This document shows positions 1 through 8,534 of a stretch of DNA of 64,000 nt, piece by piece (position 1 is the first letter of the stretch; every line of letters starts with the position of its first letter). The notes beneath the pieces are model-generated. The model had not been told where the DNA came from, searched no databases, and was given only the letters and a program-made list of their open reading frames with translations. The translations under genes and the position numbers were made by a program. Source of the DNA: JAJFKB01 sp965230515 (GTDB taxonomy: Bacteria; Pseudomonadota; Gammaproteobacteria; Pseudomonadales; IMCC2047); contig OZ246007.1 of the NCBI GenBank assembly GCA_965230515.1, positions 1,302,001 through 1,366,000 of the forward strand. Direction: 5' to 3'.

Positions 1-1608
1 ATCCGGCATTGGAGGCATCGCCGCTTTATCTTCAGGTGCATCAGTGACCATACATTCCGTAGTAATCATCAGACCCGCTACTGAAGCGGCATTTTGCAGC
101 GCGCTACGAGTTACTTTCGCTGGATCAAGAATACCCATTTCCAGCATATTGCCATATTCACCTGTGGCTGCATTATAGCCAAAGTCGCCTTCGCCACCTT
201 TAACCTTATCCAGGACAACAGATGCTTCATCACCCGCATTGGTGACGATTTGACGCAAAGGAGCTTCCATTGCGCGACGCGCCAAATGAATACCAACGGT
301 CTGGTCGTCATTGTCGCCTTCCATGTTAACGATTGCCTGCAGAGCTCTAACCAAGGCAACACCACCACCGGCAACAACACCTTCCTCAACCGCTGCGCGT
401 GTTGAATGTAACGCATCTTCGACACGAGCTTTCTTCTCTTTCATCTCGATCTCGGTGGTTGCGCCCACTTTAATCACCGCAACACCACCGGCCAGCTTAG
501 CAACTCGCTCTTGCAGCTTTTCACGATCGTAATCAGAAGATGTCTCTTCAATCTGCTGTCGAATCTGGCCTACTCGTGCTTCAATATCGGCAGCCTGACC
601 TGCACCATCAATAACTGTGGTATTTTCTTTGTTAATGCTGATGCGTTTGGCAGAACCCAGATCTTCCAAAGTAGCACCCTCAAGACTGAGGCCAACCTCT
701 TCAGAGATAACCGTACCGCCCGTTAATACCGCGATATCCTGCAACATAGCTTTGCGACGATCACCAAAGCCTGGGGCTTTAACCGCTGCAACCTTCATAA
801 TGCCACGCATATTGTTAACAACCAGTGTTGCCAACGCTTCGCCTTCTACGTCCTCAGCAATCACTAACAACGGTTTGCTGGATTTGGCAACCGCTTCAAG
901 CAGCTGTAACATTTCACGAATATTCGAGATTTTTTTGTCTACCAAAAGGATGTAAGGTGATTCCAATTCAACACCCATGGTTTCCTGGTTGTTGATGAAA
1001 TAGGGTGACAGGTATCCACGATCAAACTGCATGCCTTCAACAACATCCAGCTCATTTTCCAGACCACTGCCTTCTTCAACAGTAATCACGCCCTCTTTGC
1101 CCACTTTTTCCATCGCTTCTGCGATAATTTCACCAACTGCTGAATCGCTATTGGCAGAAATCGTACCAACCTGAGCAATAGCTTTGCTATCAGTGCAAGG
1201 CTGAGCCATATTCTGGATTTCATCAACTACTGCGATAACTGCTTTATCAATGCCACGCTTGAGATCCATTGGATTCATTCCGGCAGCTACTGATTTCAGC
1301 CCTTCTGACATGATTGACTGAGCAAGAACGGTTGCCGTAGTGGTACCGTCCCCGGCTACATCTGAAGTTTGAGAGGCAACCTCTTTAACCATCTGTGCGC
1401 CCATGTTCTCAAACTTGTCTTTCAATTCAATCTCTTTAGCAACAGAAACACCGTCTTTGGTTACCGTAGGAGCACCAAAAGATTTATCCAAAACAACATT
1501 ACGACCTTTTGGTCCAAGAGTTGTTTTAACAGCGTCCGCCAATATATCTACGCCATTAACCAATTTTTGGCGCGCTGAGTCGCCAAACAATACGTCTTTA
1601 GCAGCCAT
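1..1608 (-). CDS. groL: Chaperonin GroEL (60 kDa), 3' end cut by window edge
   Basis: GroEL subunit of the cytoplasmic GroEL/GroES folding chamber, which encloses non-native proteins and uses ATP to fold them. The reading frame runs open from an ATG at 1606-1608 to the window edge, about 536 codons, so only the last dozen or so residues are missing. The visible end, MPPMPD, is where the Gly-Gly-Met tail of the family normally begins. The start MAAKDVLFGD, the nucleotide-binding GDGTTT motif near residues 86-91 and the VVAGGGVAL segment near 411-419 are all present. The Shine-Dalgarno sequence AAAGGAA precedes the start. It lies 48 bases behind groES in the same operon. The truncation comes from the window, not the gene. 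Confidence 0.98.
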   Translation of the reverse strand, partial: MAAKDVLFGDSARQKLVNGVDILADAVKTTLGPKGRNVVLDKSFGAPTVTKDGVSVAKEIELKDKFENMGAQMVKEVASQTSDVAGDGTTTATVLAQSIMSEGLKSVAAGMNPMDLKRGIDKAVIAVVDEIQNMAQPCTDSKAIAQVGTISANSDSAVGEIIAEAMEKVGKEGVITVEEGSGLENELDVVEGMQFDRGYLSPYFINNQETMGVELESPYILLVDKKISNIREMLQLLEAVAKSSKPLLVIAEDVEGEALATLVVNNMRGIMKVAAVKAPGFGDRRKAMLQDIAVLTGGTVISEEVGLSLEGATLEDLGSAKRISINKENTTVIDGAGQAADIEARVGQIRQQIEETSSDYDREKLQERVAKLAGGVAVIKVGATTEIEMKEKKARVEDALHSTRAAVEEGVVAGGGVALVRALQAIVNMEGDNDDQTVGIHLARRAMEAPLRQIVTNAGDEASVVLDKVKGGEGDFGYNAATGEYGNMLEMGILDPAKVTRSALQNAASVAGLMITTECMVTDAPEDKAAMPPMPD

Positions 1609-1656
1609 TTTTAATTTCCTTTACCTTAAATATTATCGATAACAATTCGGGAAGGA

Positions 1657-1950
1657 TTACCCTTCAATAATGCCGTAAATTTCGCTTTCGCTAAGAAGCA
1701 GTAGCTCTTCATCGTCCACTTTAATCGTGTTGCTACCCGCGTATTTCCCGAAAATCACTTTATCACCAACCTTAACAGCCAGAGGTCGAACTTCACCGTT
1801 ATCCAAAACTTTACCTTCACCAACGGAAACAACTTCACCTTGATTAGGCTTTTCTGTAGCGGACCCGGGCAAAACGATTCCACCTGCTGTGGTGGTTTCC
1901 TCTTCCTCCCGACGTACTACGATTCGGTCGTATAAAGGACGAATTTTCAT
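1657..1950 (-). CDS. groS: Co-chaperonin GroES (10 kDa)
   Basis: GroES forms the seven-subunit lid of the GroEL chamber. The 97-residue product has the usual length and start (MKIRPLYDRIVV). It has the flexible GroEL-binding loop around residues 19-31 (TTTAGGIVLPGSA), and the C-terminal ESEIYGII segment is typical. An AGGAG sequence lies about 10 bases before the ATG. It is the first gene of groES-groEL, with a heat-shock-type promoter about 145 bases upstream. Confidence 0.98.
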   Translation of the reverse strand: MKIRPLYDRIVVRREEEETTTAGGIVLPGSATEKPNQGEVVSVGEGKVLDNGEVRPLAVKVGDKVIFGKYAGSNTIKVDDEELLLLSESEIYGIIEG

Positions 1951-2094
1951 TGTACATATTCTCCTGACATGAATTGAACACAGTTCTTATGGGCCTGATT
2001 GCCATAGTTATAGACACAGACCAGTTAATGAGCTCAACGAGCTAACAACCTGATTACAGATTGAAAAACACCTGAGACTCAAGGTCGTGCAGCA

Positions 2095-2123
2095 TTAATG
2101 GGGGTTGATGAACGTAATTCAAC
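2095..2123 (-). promoter_or_regulatory. Putative sigma-32 (RpoH) heat-shock promoter for groES-groEL
   Basis: Reading the minus strand, GTTGAAT (2117-2123) is followed after 13 bases by CCCCATTAAT (2095-2104). This resembles the RpoH consensus CTTGAAA, N13-14, CCCCATNT, and it sits upstream of the expected regulon member. Transcription would start near 2085, giving a leader of roughly 135 bases. No CIRCE/HrcA operator was found. Confidence 0.75.
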
Positions 2124-2173
2124 ACCTTTTAACAAAGATTTTTTAGTTTTTTTACCCTGACCCGAAATTTGCG

Positions 2174-2635
2174 CTATTTAGGCGACTTATCCGTCTCCTC
2201 GTCCCGCTCCAATTCGCCTTCGATAATATGGCTTGAATGGGCTCGGCTATGGCTTTGTTGACTATGGGTGTGAAAATTTGGGCTGGCCTTCACCTGTTTT
2301 GCGACGAGCTTGACTAACCAGCGTCGGGATTGGGGGAACAGACAGATAAAACCGATCGCATCGGTAATAAAACCTGGAGTCACTAACAACGCCCCCCCCA
2401 CGGCTAGACATAAACCCTCCATCATTTCCTGAAGCGGCAGTGCGCCTGTATCAATCCGTTCCCTTGCCCTGAACAGCGTGGACATACCCTGTTGTCGCAA
2501 CATCAGACTACCCACGAATGCTGTGAGAACAACCAATATCGCAGTATTGAGTGTACCAATACGCCCGCCCACCTCAATCAATACCATGATTTCAGCGATT
2601 GGCAAAACCACAAACAGAACAAAGAGTATTTTCAT
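2174..2635 (-). CDS. fxsA: FxsA family inner-membrane protein
   Basis: FxsA is a small inner-membrane protein; in E. coli its overproduction relieves F-plasmid exclusion of phage T7. The 153-residue product matches the family length and start (MKILFVLFVVLPIAEIMVLIEVGG). It has membrane segments at about residues 3-20, 28-47 and 76-98, then a hydrophilic His/Ser/Glu-rich tail from about 118. GGA precedes the ATG by a few bases. Its position directly upstream of groES-groEL is conserved in E. coli and Pseudomonas. The cellular role is unknown. Confidence 0.93.
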   Translation of the reverse strand: MKILFVLFVVLPIAEIMVLIEVGGRIGTLNTAILVVLTAFVGSLMLRQQGMSTLFRARERIDTGALPLQEMMEGLCLAVGGALLVTPGFITDAIGFICLFPQSRRWLVKLVAKQVKASPNFHTHSQQSHSRAHSSHIIEGELERDEETDKSPK

Positions 2636-3110
2636 GCCTTTTCCAAAATTAGAAGAGATACATCATAGCGCTTGTCAGCAAAGCAGGGCAAATTAGCGGG
2701 AAAACAACAGCTGCGCAAGCGAGTTTCTCTAAATTCATTCTGGAAATTCAAGCCCTGCCTTCTATCTCTGCACGACCCGGTTTTTGTTATTTTTCGTGCT
2801 GCGAAATAAAAATGCATCTCTATTCCTTCCATTTATCAGCAAATTTAACTGCTAAAACACACATAATGAAAAAATAATGACAAAAATCAACACGACCCAT
2901 AACCGACTGTTATTATTAGTTTTAATTATATATCTATTCCATAAAAACTCGATTTTTCCCTCTATTTCAACGACAAACCATCCCTTATCAGAAAAAAGGG
3001 ATGGGAAAATCATCCCCATTGGGACATAATCAGGCAGTCTGTTTGTGCGTTGCAACATATTTATTTTGCACCCGCAACATTATGTTTATAACTGATATGG
3101 GGAGAAACGA
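2636..3110. other. AT-rich intergenic region without a convincing gene
   Basis: This 475-base stretch separates divergent fxsA and the SDR gene. It contains runs of A/T between about 2860 and 2970, a 9-bp inverted repeat (separate entry) and the GGGGAG ribosome-binding site of the SDR gene. Two short minus-strand open frames (2632-2832 and 2852-3058) look like no known protein and lack good ribosome-binding sites. I treat the stretch as regulatory DNA. Confidence 0.6.
2978..3004. repeat. 9-bp inverted repeat (hairpin) upstream of the SDR gene
   Basis: CCATCCCTT (2978-2986) and AAGGGATGG (2996-3004) are perfect inverted copies around a 9-base loop. No T-run follows on either strand, so it is not an obvious terminator. 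It lies about 105 bases before the SDR start and could be an operator or an RNA hairpin. Confidence 0.55.
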
Positions 3111-3875
3111 ATGGATCTTGGCAACAAAACGATTGTCATAACCGGAGGTGGACAAGGTCTAGGGCGGGAAATGGCCGTATCTTTGGCCGAACGTGGTGCG
3201 AAACTGGCACTCATTGACTTGAGCAAGGAAGGCCTGGAAGAAACAGTGAAATTATGCGCTGAAGCTGGAAGCGAAGCAAAAGGCTATACTGCAAACGTTG
3301 CGGACCAGGAAGATGTGGTATCCGTATTCGACAAGATTATCGCTGACTTTGAGGAAATTCACGGTTTAATCAATAATGCCGGAATCACCCGCGATGCGTT
3401 ACTGGTCAAAGTAGACAAGGAAGGCAACGTCAACAGAGGTATGAGTCATAATCAGTGGCAGAGTGTCATTGACGTCAATCTGACGGGCGTATTTCTTTGT
3501 GGCCAGGAAGCAGCTATTCGCATGATTAAAACCGACACCAAGGGTTTAATCATCAATATCTGCAGCATCTCTCGTGCCGGAAATATGGGCCAAAGCAACT
3601 ACTCTGCAGCCAAATCAGGTGTTGCTTCAATGACGGTCACCTGGGCTAAAGAATTGGCTCGATTCGGAATACGGGTTGCTGGCATAGCTCCAGGTTTTAC
3701 CCAAACTGAAATGACCGAGTCGATGAAACCCGAAGCACTGGAAAAACTGGTTTCCATGATTCCACTTCGCCGCATGGGACAACCGGCAGAGATCGCTCAT
3801 TCTGCGATTTACCTGTTTGAAAATGATTTCTATACCGGCCGTGTTATGGAAATCGATGGTGGCATGCGACTGTAA
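3111..3875 (+). CDS. SDR family oxidoreductase, FabG-like
   Basis: Short-chain dehydrogenase/reductase of 254 residues with a Rossmann fold. The cofactor motif TGGGQGLG is at residues 11-18, NNAG at 88-91, the catalytic Ser near 151 (ICSISRAGN) and YSAAK at 164-168. The family reduces ketones or oxidises alcohols with NAD(P)(H). Asp36 at the end of strand beta-2 (LALIDL) is the residue that usually favours NAD(H), whereas biosynthetic FabG uses NADPH. An acyl-ACP substrate is therefore not assured. The ATG follows GGGGAG with good spacing. It appears monocistronic and divergent from fxsA. Substrate unknown. Confidence 0.85.
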   Translation: MDLGNKTIVITGGGQGLGREMAVSLAERGAKLALIDLSKEGLEETVKLCAEAGSEAKGYTANVADQEDVVSVFDKIIADFEEIHGLINNAGITRDALLVKVDKEGNVNRGMSHNQWQSVIDVNLTGVFLCGQEAAIRMIKTDTKGLIINICSISRAGNMGQSNYSAAKSGVASMTVTWAKELARFGIRVAGIAPGFTQTEMTESMKPEALEKLVSMIPLRRMGQPAEIAHSAIYLFENDFYTGRVMEIDGGMRL

Positions 3876-3970
3876 AAGCCGCATGGTATAAGCCCTGGCA
3901 TGGACCTGCCGGGGTTTTGCAGTTAACTACTACCCGAAGGTAAAATGGGTACGCGCATATCATTCACCCC

Positions 3971-5311
3971 CTATTCTTTGGCATCTACTAAATCATTTTT
4001 GCGGTCATAGAACCAAATCACACAGACCAGCAAAATTGCCGGCACACCAAAACCTGCCGCCAGCGCAAAGAACCAGGGATAACCCGCAAAATCCACTATC
4101 ACACCTGAGAATCCTCCGACAAATTTTCCCGGCAATGTCATCAGGGAGCTAAAGAGCGCATACTGCGTTGCTGTATAAGCCTTACTGGTCAATCCCGATA
4201 AGTAGGCTATAAATGCCACGACAGCCAACCCACCACTCAAATTGTCCGCACTGACAACAACAGCCAGCTTCCATATCGCGGGATCCGAAAGCGCCATCCA
4301 ACTGAATAACAGGTTGGTACTCGCAACCATCACCGCGCCAACCAGCAAGATAGGCCGCACACCATATTTAACGACCAGTACACCGCCTAATGCTGAGCCG
4401 GCAATGGTCATGAAAAAGCCAAAGATCTTCGTTACATCAGCAATCTCCGGCTTGGTAAAACCCATTTCCAGGTAAAACGGGTTTGCCATCACTCCCATCG
4501 TAATATCACTAACCCGATACAAAGCGATCAGCGATAAAATTACCAGCGCATAAAACCCGTGGCGGCTAAAGAAATCAGAAAACGGTCCTATCACTGATAG
4601 CCTGAACCAGCGAGCCAATCGCTGAGACCTTGACGAGCCCTTCTCCATACCCGGTTTAACTTCTGTTTCACTTTTTTCACGGGCAGGCTCTGGAATCAAT
4701 AACACAGTAACCAGGCCAACCGACATAAGCGCGGCCATAATAAAATAGGTTAATATCCAACCGAAATATTCAGCCAGATACAAAGCCCCCGCACCTGCAA
4801 CCAATAATGCCAACCGATAACCAAATACATAAGCAGCCGACATCGCTGCCTGAAATTTGGGAATCGCGCTCTCAATACGATAGGCATCAATGCTTATATC
4901 CTGTGTTGCCGACGAAAACGCAACAATCAGACCAAAGCAAGCCAACAATAGCGTATTTGAAACCGGGTCGGTAACAGCTATTGCCATCAGCCCGACAGCA
5001 ATACCTGCCTGCCCGAGCAAAATCCAACTCCTGCGCTGCCCCAGGAGATTGTGCAGCACAGGTAAACGGACACTGTCCACAACCGGAGCCCAGAGCACCT
5101 TGATTGAGTAGGTAATCCCAATCCAGCTGAAAAAACCGATCGTTGACCGAGTAACGCCGGATTCAAAGAGAAATACTGTGAGTGTTGAAAAAACAAGTAA
5201 AAAAGGTAACCCCGCAGAGAACCCCAGAAACAGCATTGTGATAACCTGGGGTTTACAGTAAACCTCCAGCGCTTCCTTCCATGTCAGTGACCGCTGTTTC
5301 GCAGGCATCAT
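3971..5311 (-). CDS. ampG: AmpG-type muropeptide permease (MFS transporter)
   Basis: Major facilitator of 446 residues with about twelve membrane helices. It resembles AmpG, which imports GlcNAc-anhydroMurNAc peptides from the periplasm for peptidoglycan recycling. The N-terminus (YCKPQVITMLFLGFSAGLPF) and the segment with KVLWAPVVDS near residue 75 are typical of AmpG, as is ATQDISIDAYR near 140. A charged loop near residues 215-235 separates the two six-helix halves. The recycling genes ampD and ampE lie in the same window at 16.6-18.1 kb. It ends 24 bases before yajQ and may share its transcript. Confidence 0.88.
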   Translation of the reverse strand: MMPAKQRSLTWKEALEVYCKPQVITMLFLGFSAGLPFLLVFSTLTVFLFESGVTRSTIGFFSWIGITYSIKVLWAPVVDSVRLPVLHNLLGQRRSWILLGQAGIAVGLMAIAVTDPVSNTLLLACFGLIVAFSSATQDISIDAYRIESAIPKFQAAMSAAYVFGYRLALLVAGAGALYLAEYFGWILTYFIMAALMSVGLVTVLLIPEPAREKSETEVKPGMEKGSSRSQRLARWFRLSVIGPFSDFFSRHGFYALVILSLIALYRVSDITMGVMANPFYLEMGFTKPEIADVTKIFGFFMTIAGSALGGVLVVKYGVRPILLVGAVMVASTNLLFSWMALSDPAIWKLAVVVSADNLSGGLAVVAFIAYLSGLTSKAYTATQYALFSSLMTLPGKFVGGFSGVIVDFAGYPWFFALAAGFGVPAILLVCVIWFYDRKNDLVDAKE

Positions 5312-5335
5312 CTTTTGTGAGCGTTCCGTTCCATA

Positions 5336-5818
5336 TTAATCCCTGAAATTATTAAACTGCAGCGGCATATCAATATCGGCTTCACGCAACATCGCCATCA
5401 CCGATTGCAAATCGTCTCTTTTTTTACCGGTCACACGCACCTTATCCCCCTGGATTGCCGCTTGCACCTTCATTTTTTTATCCTTGATCATTTTAACGAT
5501 TTTTTTTGCTAAAAGCGTTTCAATTCCCTGGCGCAGCGTCACTTCCATTCTGGCCTGCATTCCGGATTGTACGACTTCACCACACTCTATACAGGCAACA
5601 TCAATACTCCGTTTAACCAGCTTGGTCCTTAGAATATCCAGCATTTGCTGGACCTGAAATTCGACTTCTGCAACAACCGTCACTACCAGCTCATTTTGCT
5701 CAAATTTAGCATCAACCCCTTTAAAATCAAAGCGGGTTCCTACTTCACGATTTGCCTGATCGACGGCATTAGTCACCTCATGTTTGTCCACTTCAGAAAC
5801 AACATCAAAAGATGGCAT
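5336..5818 (-). CDS. yajQ: YajQ family nucleotide-binding protein
   Basis: The 160-residue product matches the YajQ/DUF520 family in length and sequence (MPSFDVVSEVDKHEVTNAVDQ, RFDFKG, GKKRDDLQ). Family members bind nucleotides or RNA, and a Xanthomonas relative binds cyclic di-GMP. The start follows a strong AGGAGG. It is divergent from the panE-like gene with only 19 bases between the annotated starts, so the promoters must overlap. ampG follows downstream. Confidence 0.95.
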   Translation of the reverse strand: MPSFDVVSEVDKHEVTNAVDQANREVGTRFDFKGVDAKFEQNELVVTVVAEVEFQVQQMLDILRTKLVKRSIDVACIECGEVVQSGMQARMEVTLRQGIETLLAKKIVKMIKDKKMKVQAAIQGDKVRVTGKKRDDLQSVMAMLREADIDMPLQFNNFRD

Positions 5819-5837
5819 CTAACCCTCCTGTGTATTT

Positions 5838-6839
5838 ATGTACAATGCGCCATACAATACCCAATTTAACGGATGCAATAAATCAATTACGGTGAAAAGT
5901 TCAAAGAACCCGGATCAAAAGCAATGGCATATACTAGGCGCGGGCGCAATAGGTTGCCTATGGGCGGCGCATCTCGGACTTGCCGGGCATTCCGTAACAC
6001 TTATCTGTCGAAACCGGCAGCGACTCGCAGCATTTAATCGCTTGGCCGCCATTACGCTTGCAGAAAACAATCGGCAATTATCGGTACCGGTGTGGGCCGA
6101 AACCGCAGACAGCAGTGACTCAGTGATCAACAACTTGCTGGTTTGCACCAAAAGTCCCGATGCATTGTCCGCCGTCCAGTCGATTGATCACCGTCTGACC
6201 GATACCAGCGTTCTGGTTCTGCTGATGAACGGTTTAGGGGCCCAACAACAGATATCGGAAGCGTTTCGGGATTATTCACTGATATGCGCCACCACCACCG
6301 ACGGTGCCTATCTGCGCGCGCCTTTTGAGGTCTTTCATGCCGGAGCAGGCGAAACCCATTTTGGCTTACTTGATTCGCAAAATAGCAACACTAACTGTCA
6401 GGCTAACCTCAGCAGCCATTTTGGCAAACTCGGCCTGAAAACTCACTGGGACAGCAACATCTATCCACGAATGTTGCATAAGCTGGCAGTCAATGCCGTT
6501 ATCAATCCGCTGACGGCAATTCACCATTGTAGCAATGGTGAAATTCTGGAAGGTACTGACCGCATATCCATGATTGTCCAGTTATGTGAAGAGATTACAC
6601 CGATTATCACCGCACTTACCCCCGACTACCCTTTCAATCTTTATGATCAAGTGATCTCTATTGCCCAAGCCACTGGTAGCAACTACTCATCCATGTATCA
6701 GGATATTGCGGCCGGCCGAACTACAGAGATCGACTATATCAACGGTTACCTATGCCAACAGGCCAGGCAGTTATCTCTGCCGACCCCATTAAACCAACAG
6801 CTTATTCGACAAATCAAAACCCGCCTGCACGCGCCATGA
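5838..6839 (+). CDS. panE: 2-dehydropantoate 2-reductase (PanE/ApbA family)
   Basis: NADPH-dependent ketopantoate reductase of the pantothenate/CoA pathway. The N-terminal Rossmann motif GAGAIG is present (WHILGAGAIGCLWAAHLGLAGH). The C-terminal ApbA domain contains the conserved Lys and Asn of KLAVNAVINPLTAI and the late SSMYQDIAAGRTTEIDYINGY block. The start is uncertain. The ATG at 5838 gives 333 residues with an unusual leader and no clear ribosome-binding site. A GTG at 5892 would give MKSSKNPDQKQWHILG, closer to the family. It is divergent from yajQ. No other pan gene is nearby. Confidence 0.88.
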   Translation: MYNAPYNTQFNGCNKSITVKSSKNPDQKQWHILGAGAIGCLWAAHLGLAGHSVTLICRNRQRLAAFNRLAAITLAENNRQLSVPVWAETADSSDSVINNLLVCTKSPDALSAVQSIDHRLTDTSVLVLLMNGLGAQQQISEAFRDYSLICATTTDGAYLRAPFEVFHAGAGETHFGLLDSQNSNTNCQANLSSHFGKLGLKTHWDSNIYPRMLHKLAVNAVINPLTAIHHCSNGEILEGTDRISMIVQLCEEITPIITALTPDYPFNLYDQVISIAQATGSNYSSMYQDIAAGRTTEIDYINGYLCQQARQLSLPTPLNQQLIRQIKTRLHAP

Positions 6840-6846
6840 CAGCTTT

Positions 6847-7716
6847 TCAGTCCGGTTTGTTGGTACCAAAACGATGCCCGAATCCAAATACCTGTTCCTC
6901 ACACACATCCATGCATCGACCACAATTGGTGCACTCTCCCGACATGATAACAGGACTTTTCCCCTTACCGGTCCCCGTGAGTGCCGGCACGATCACATGG
7001 GGCTCAGGACAGACACGATAACAATCACCACATTCGGTACAGCGATCACGATTCCCGGCGTTGACTCTGACCAGAGAGCCGAAACCCAGCAACCCATAGA
7101 AAGCCCCTACCGGACAAAGCGAACCGCACCAGCCTCGCTGACTGACCAGCAGATCAAATAGCAGCACCAGCAATACCACAGCCCAGACCAGTCCCAGGCC
7201 AAACACCAGGCCACGCTGAAACATCGTAATTGGGTTAACAAACTCCCAGATAATTGTGCCGCTTAGCCAGGATAGTCCAATTATCAGCAACAACACCGCA
7301 TACCTAACCCAACGGGGTATTCGCCACTCCCGGCTCAAGCCCAGCTTTGATCTCAACCAATAGACTAGATCCGTTACCAGATTGATGGGGCAAACCCAGG
7401 AACAGTAGACCCTGCCCCCCACAACCAGATAAAAGAGAAACACAGTTACCGCGCCGATGATAGCTGTCCGGTAAACCGAATGCCCGGCCACGACCGACTG
7501 CAACAGGATCAGCGGATCGGTCAACGACAGCACACCAAGCAGTTCACTCGACGCCAGATTCCCCTTGATCAACCACAAGCCAAACAGTGGTCCAGCCAGA
7601 AAAAGTGCCAACACCGTTAGCTGACATGTCCTGCGCGCCAGCAACCAGCGGTTCCGCCTGATAATCCGCTTAATCGGCGTATCAACTTGCAATACGGGGA
7701 TTCGCTCTGCGCTCAT
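6847..7716 (-). CDS. napH: NapH-type quinol dehydrogenase membrane subunit
   Basis: Membrane iron-sulfur protein of 289 residues. NapH oxidises quinol and, with NapG, passes electrons to periplasmic nitrate reductase. It has four to five helices, two cytoplasmic CxxxCP motifs (CSWVCP near 129, CGSLCPVG near 198) and two C-terminal 4Fe-4S clusters (CTECGDCYRVCPEP, CTNCGRCMDVCEE). Its start overlaps the napG stop by 4 bases, so the two are translationally coupled. The catalytic genes napA and napB, and also napC, napD and napF, are absent from this neighbourhood. Confidence 0.9.
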   Translation of the reverse strand: MSAERIPVLQVDTPIKRIIRRNRWLLARRTCQLTVLALFLAGPLFGLWLIKGNLASSELLGVLSLTDPLILLQSVVAGHSVYRTAIIGAVTVFLFYLVVGGRVYCSWVCPINLVTDLVYWLRSKLGLSREWRIPRWVRYAVLLLIIGLSWLSGTIIWEFVNPITMFQRGLVFGLGLVWAVVLLVLLFDLLVSQRGWCGSLCPVGAFYGLLGFGSLVRVNAGNRDRCTECGDCYRVCPEPHVIVPALTGTGKGKSPVIMSGECTNCGRCMDVCEEQVFGFGHRFGTNKPD

Positions 7717-8360
7717 ACCAGACTCACTCCAGCATCCTTCGTCGCCAGATGCCGGGGCAATACCTTGATAGACGCCTGGTCGGTAATACAGTCATGTTCA
7801 CACTTTCCGCAGCCTGTGCATTGATCCTCATGCACCGTCGGCATGAACACATCGCGCCCGTTACGGTGATGCCCCTCCATGGTGATCGCCTTATCCTTAA
7901 CAGGACAGGCCAGATAGCAGGCACGACACTGCCCTACACCCGTGAAGGCGTAACAGGTGTTCACGCCGGTAAATACAGCCAACCCCATATCTGCCCGGGT
8001 AATATCCAGCAGGTCGTGATCCAGCGCGCCCGTAGGACACGCTTTAACGCAGGGAATGTCTTCACACATCTCGCAGGGAATATCCCGCGCCAGGAAATAA
8101 GGAGTTCCCGTAGTAACCGGCTCCCCCAGTTTAGCCAGCTTCAGTGTATCAAAGGGGCAATTGCGAACGCATAAACCACAGCGCACGCAAGCGCTTAAAA
8201 AGTGTTCTTCATCAAGGGCACCCGGTGGCCGAATTACAACTGCCGGCAAACCGGAGGTTTTCTGCCGATGAGCATGGCCAGATATCAGGAAAGCGAAGAC
8301 GCCAAGTGATCCCAGGTACTGCAAAATACGGCCGACAAATTGCCTGCGGGTTCTTAACAC
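7713..8360 (-). CDS. napG: NapG-type ferredoxin (MauM/NapG family)
   Basis: Periplasmic-facing ferredoxin of 215 residues with four 4Fe-4S cysteine clusters (CVRCGLCVRNCP; CEMCEDIPCVKACP; CRACYLACP; CTGCGKCEHDC). An N-terminal RTRRQFVG followed by a hydrophobic stretch looks like a twin-arginine signal. The start is a GTG at 8358-8360 with GGAG about 12 bases upstream. It forms a two-gene unit with napH. In known systems NapGH feed ubiquinol electrons to NapAB. No napA lies upstream, where only about 170 bases separate this gene from the convergent-side acetyltransferase. Confidence 0.9.
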   Translation of the reverse strand: MLRTRRQFVGRILQYLGSLGVFAFLISGHAHRQKTSGLPAVVIRPPGALDEEHFLSACVRCGLCVRNCPFDTLKLAKLGEPVTTGTPYFLARDIPCEMCEDIPCVKACPTGALDHDLLDITRADMGLAVFTGVNTCYAFTGVGQCRACYLACPVKDKAITMEGHHRNGRDVFMPTVHEDQCTGCGKCEHDCITDQASIKVLPRHLATKDAGVSLV

Positions 8361-8534
8361 TTCTAAACTAGCTCCACTAACTTCATGAACTCAACCTGCT
8401 TTCCAATACTGCACCTACAAATACAAATACAAATAGAATTTCATTTTGACATTAAATAATACTGGCTGCCTATTTGCCTCGCCATGGTTACAACAGTAAT
8501 TGATCCAAAATACTCTACAAGCATACTTTTAAAC

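Noticed and set aside
1..1608. GroEL lacking the Gly-Gly-Met tail, as if truncated
   Set aside because: The frame is open to the window edge, so the missing end is simply outside the window.
2025..2046. GAGCTCAACGAGCTAA as a possible CIRCE (HrcA) operator
   Set aside because: It is a short direct repeat (GAGCT twice), not the TTAGCACTC-N9-GAGTGCTAA inverted repeat.
2632..3058. Two short minus-strand open frames between fxsA and the SDR gene
   Set aside because: AT-rich composition, no ribosome-binding sites, no similarity I recognise, and one overlaps the fxsA start.
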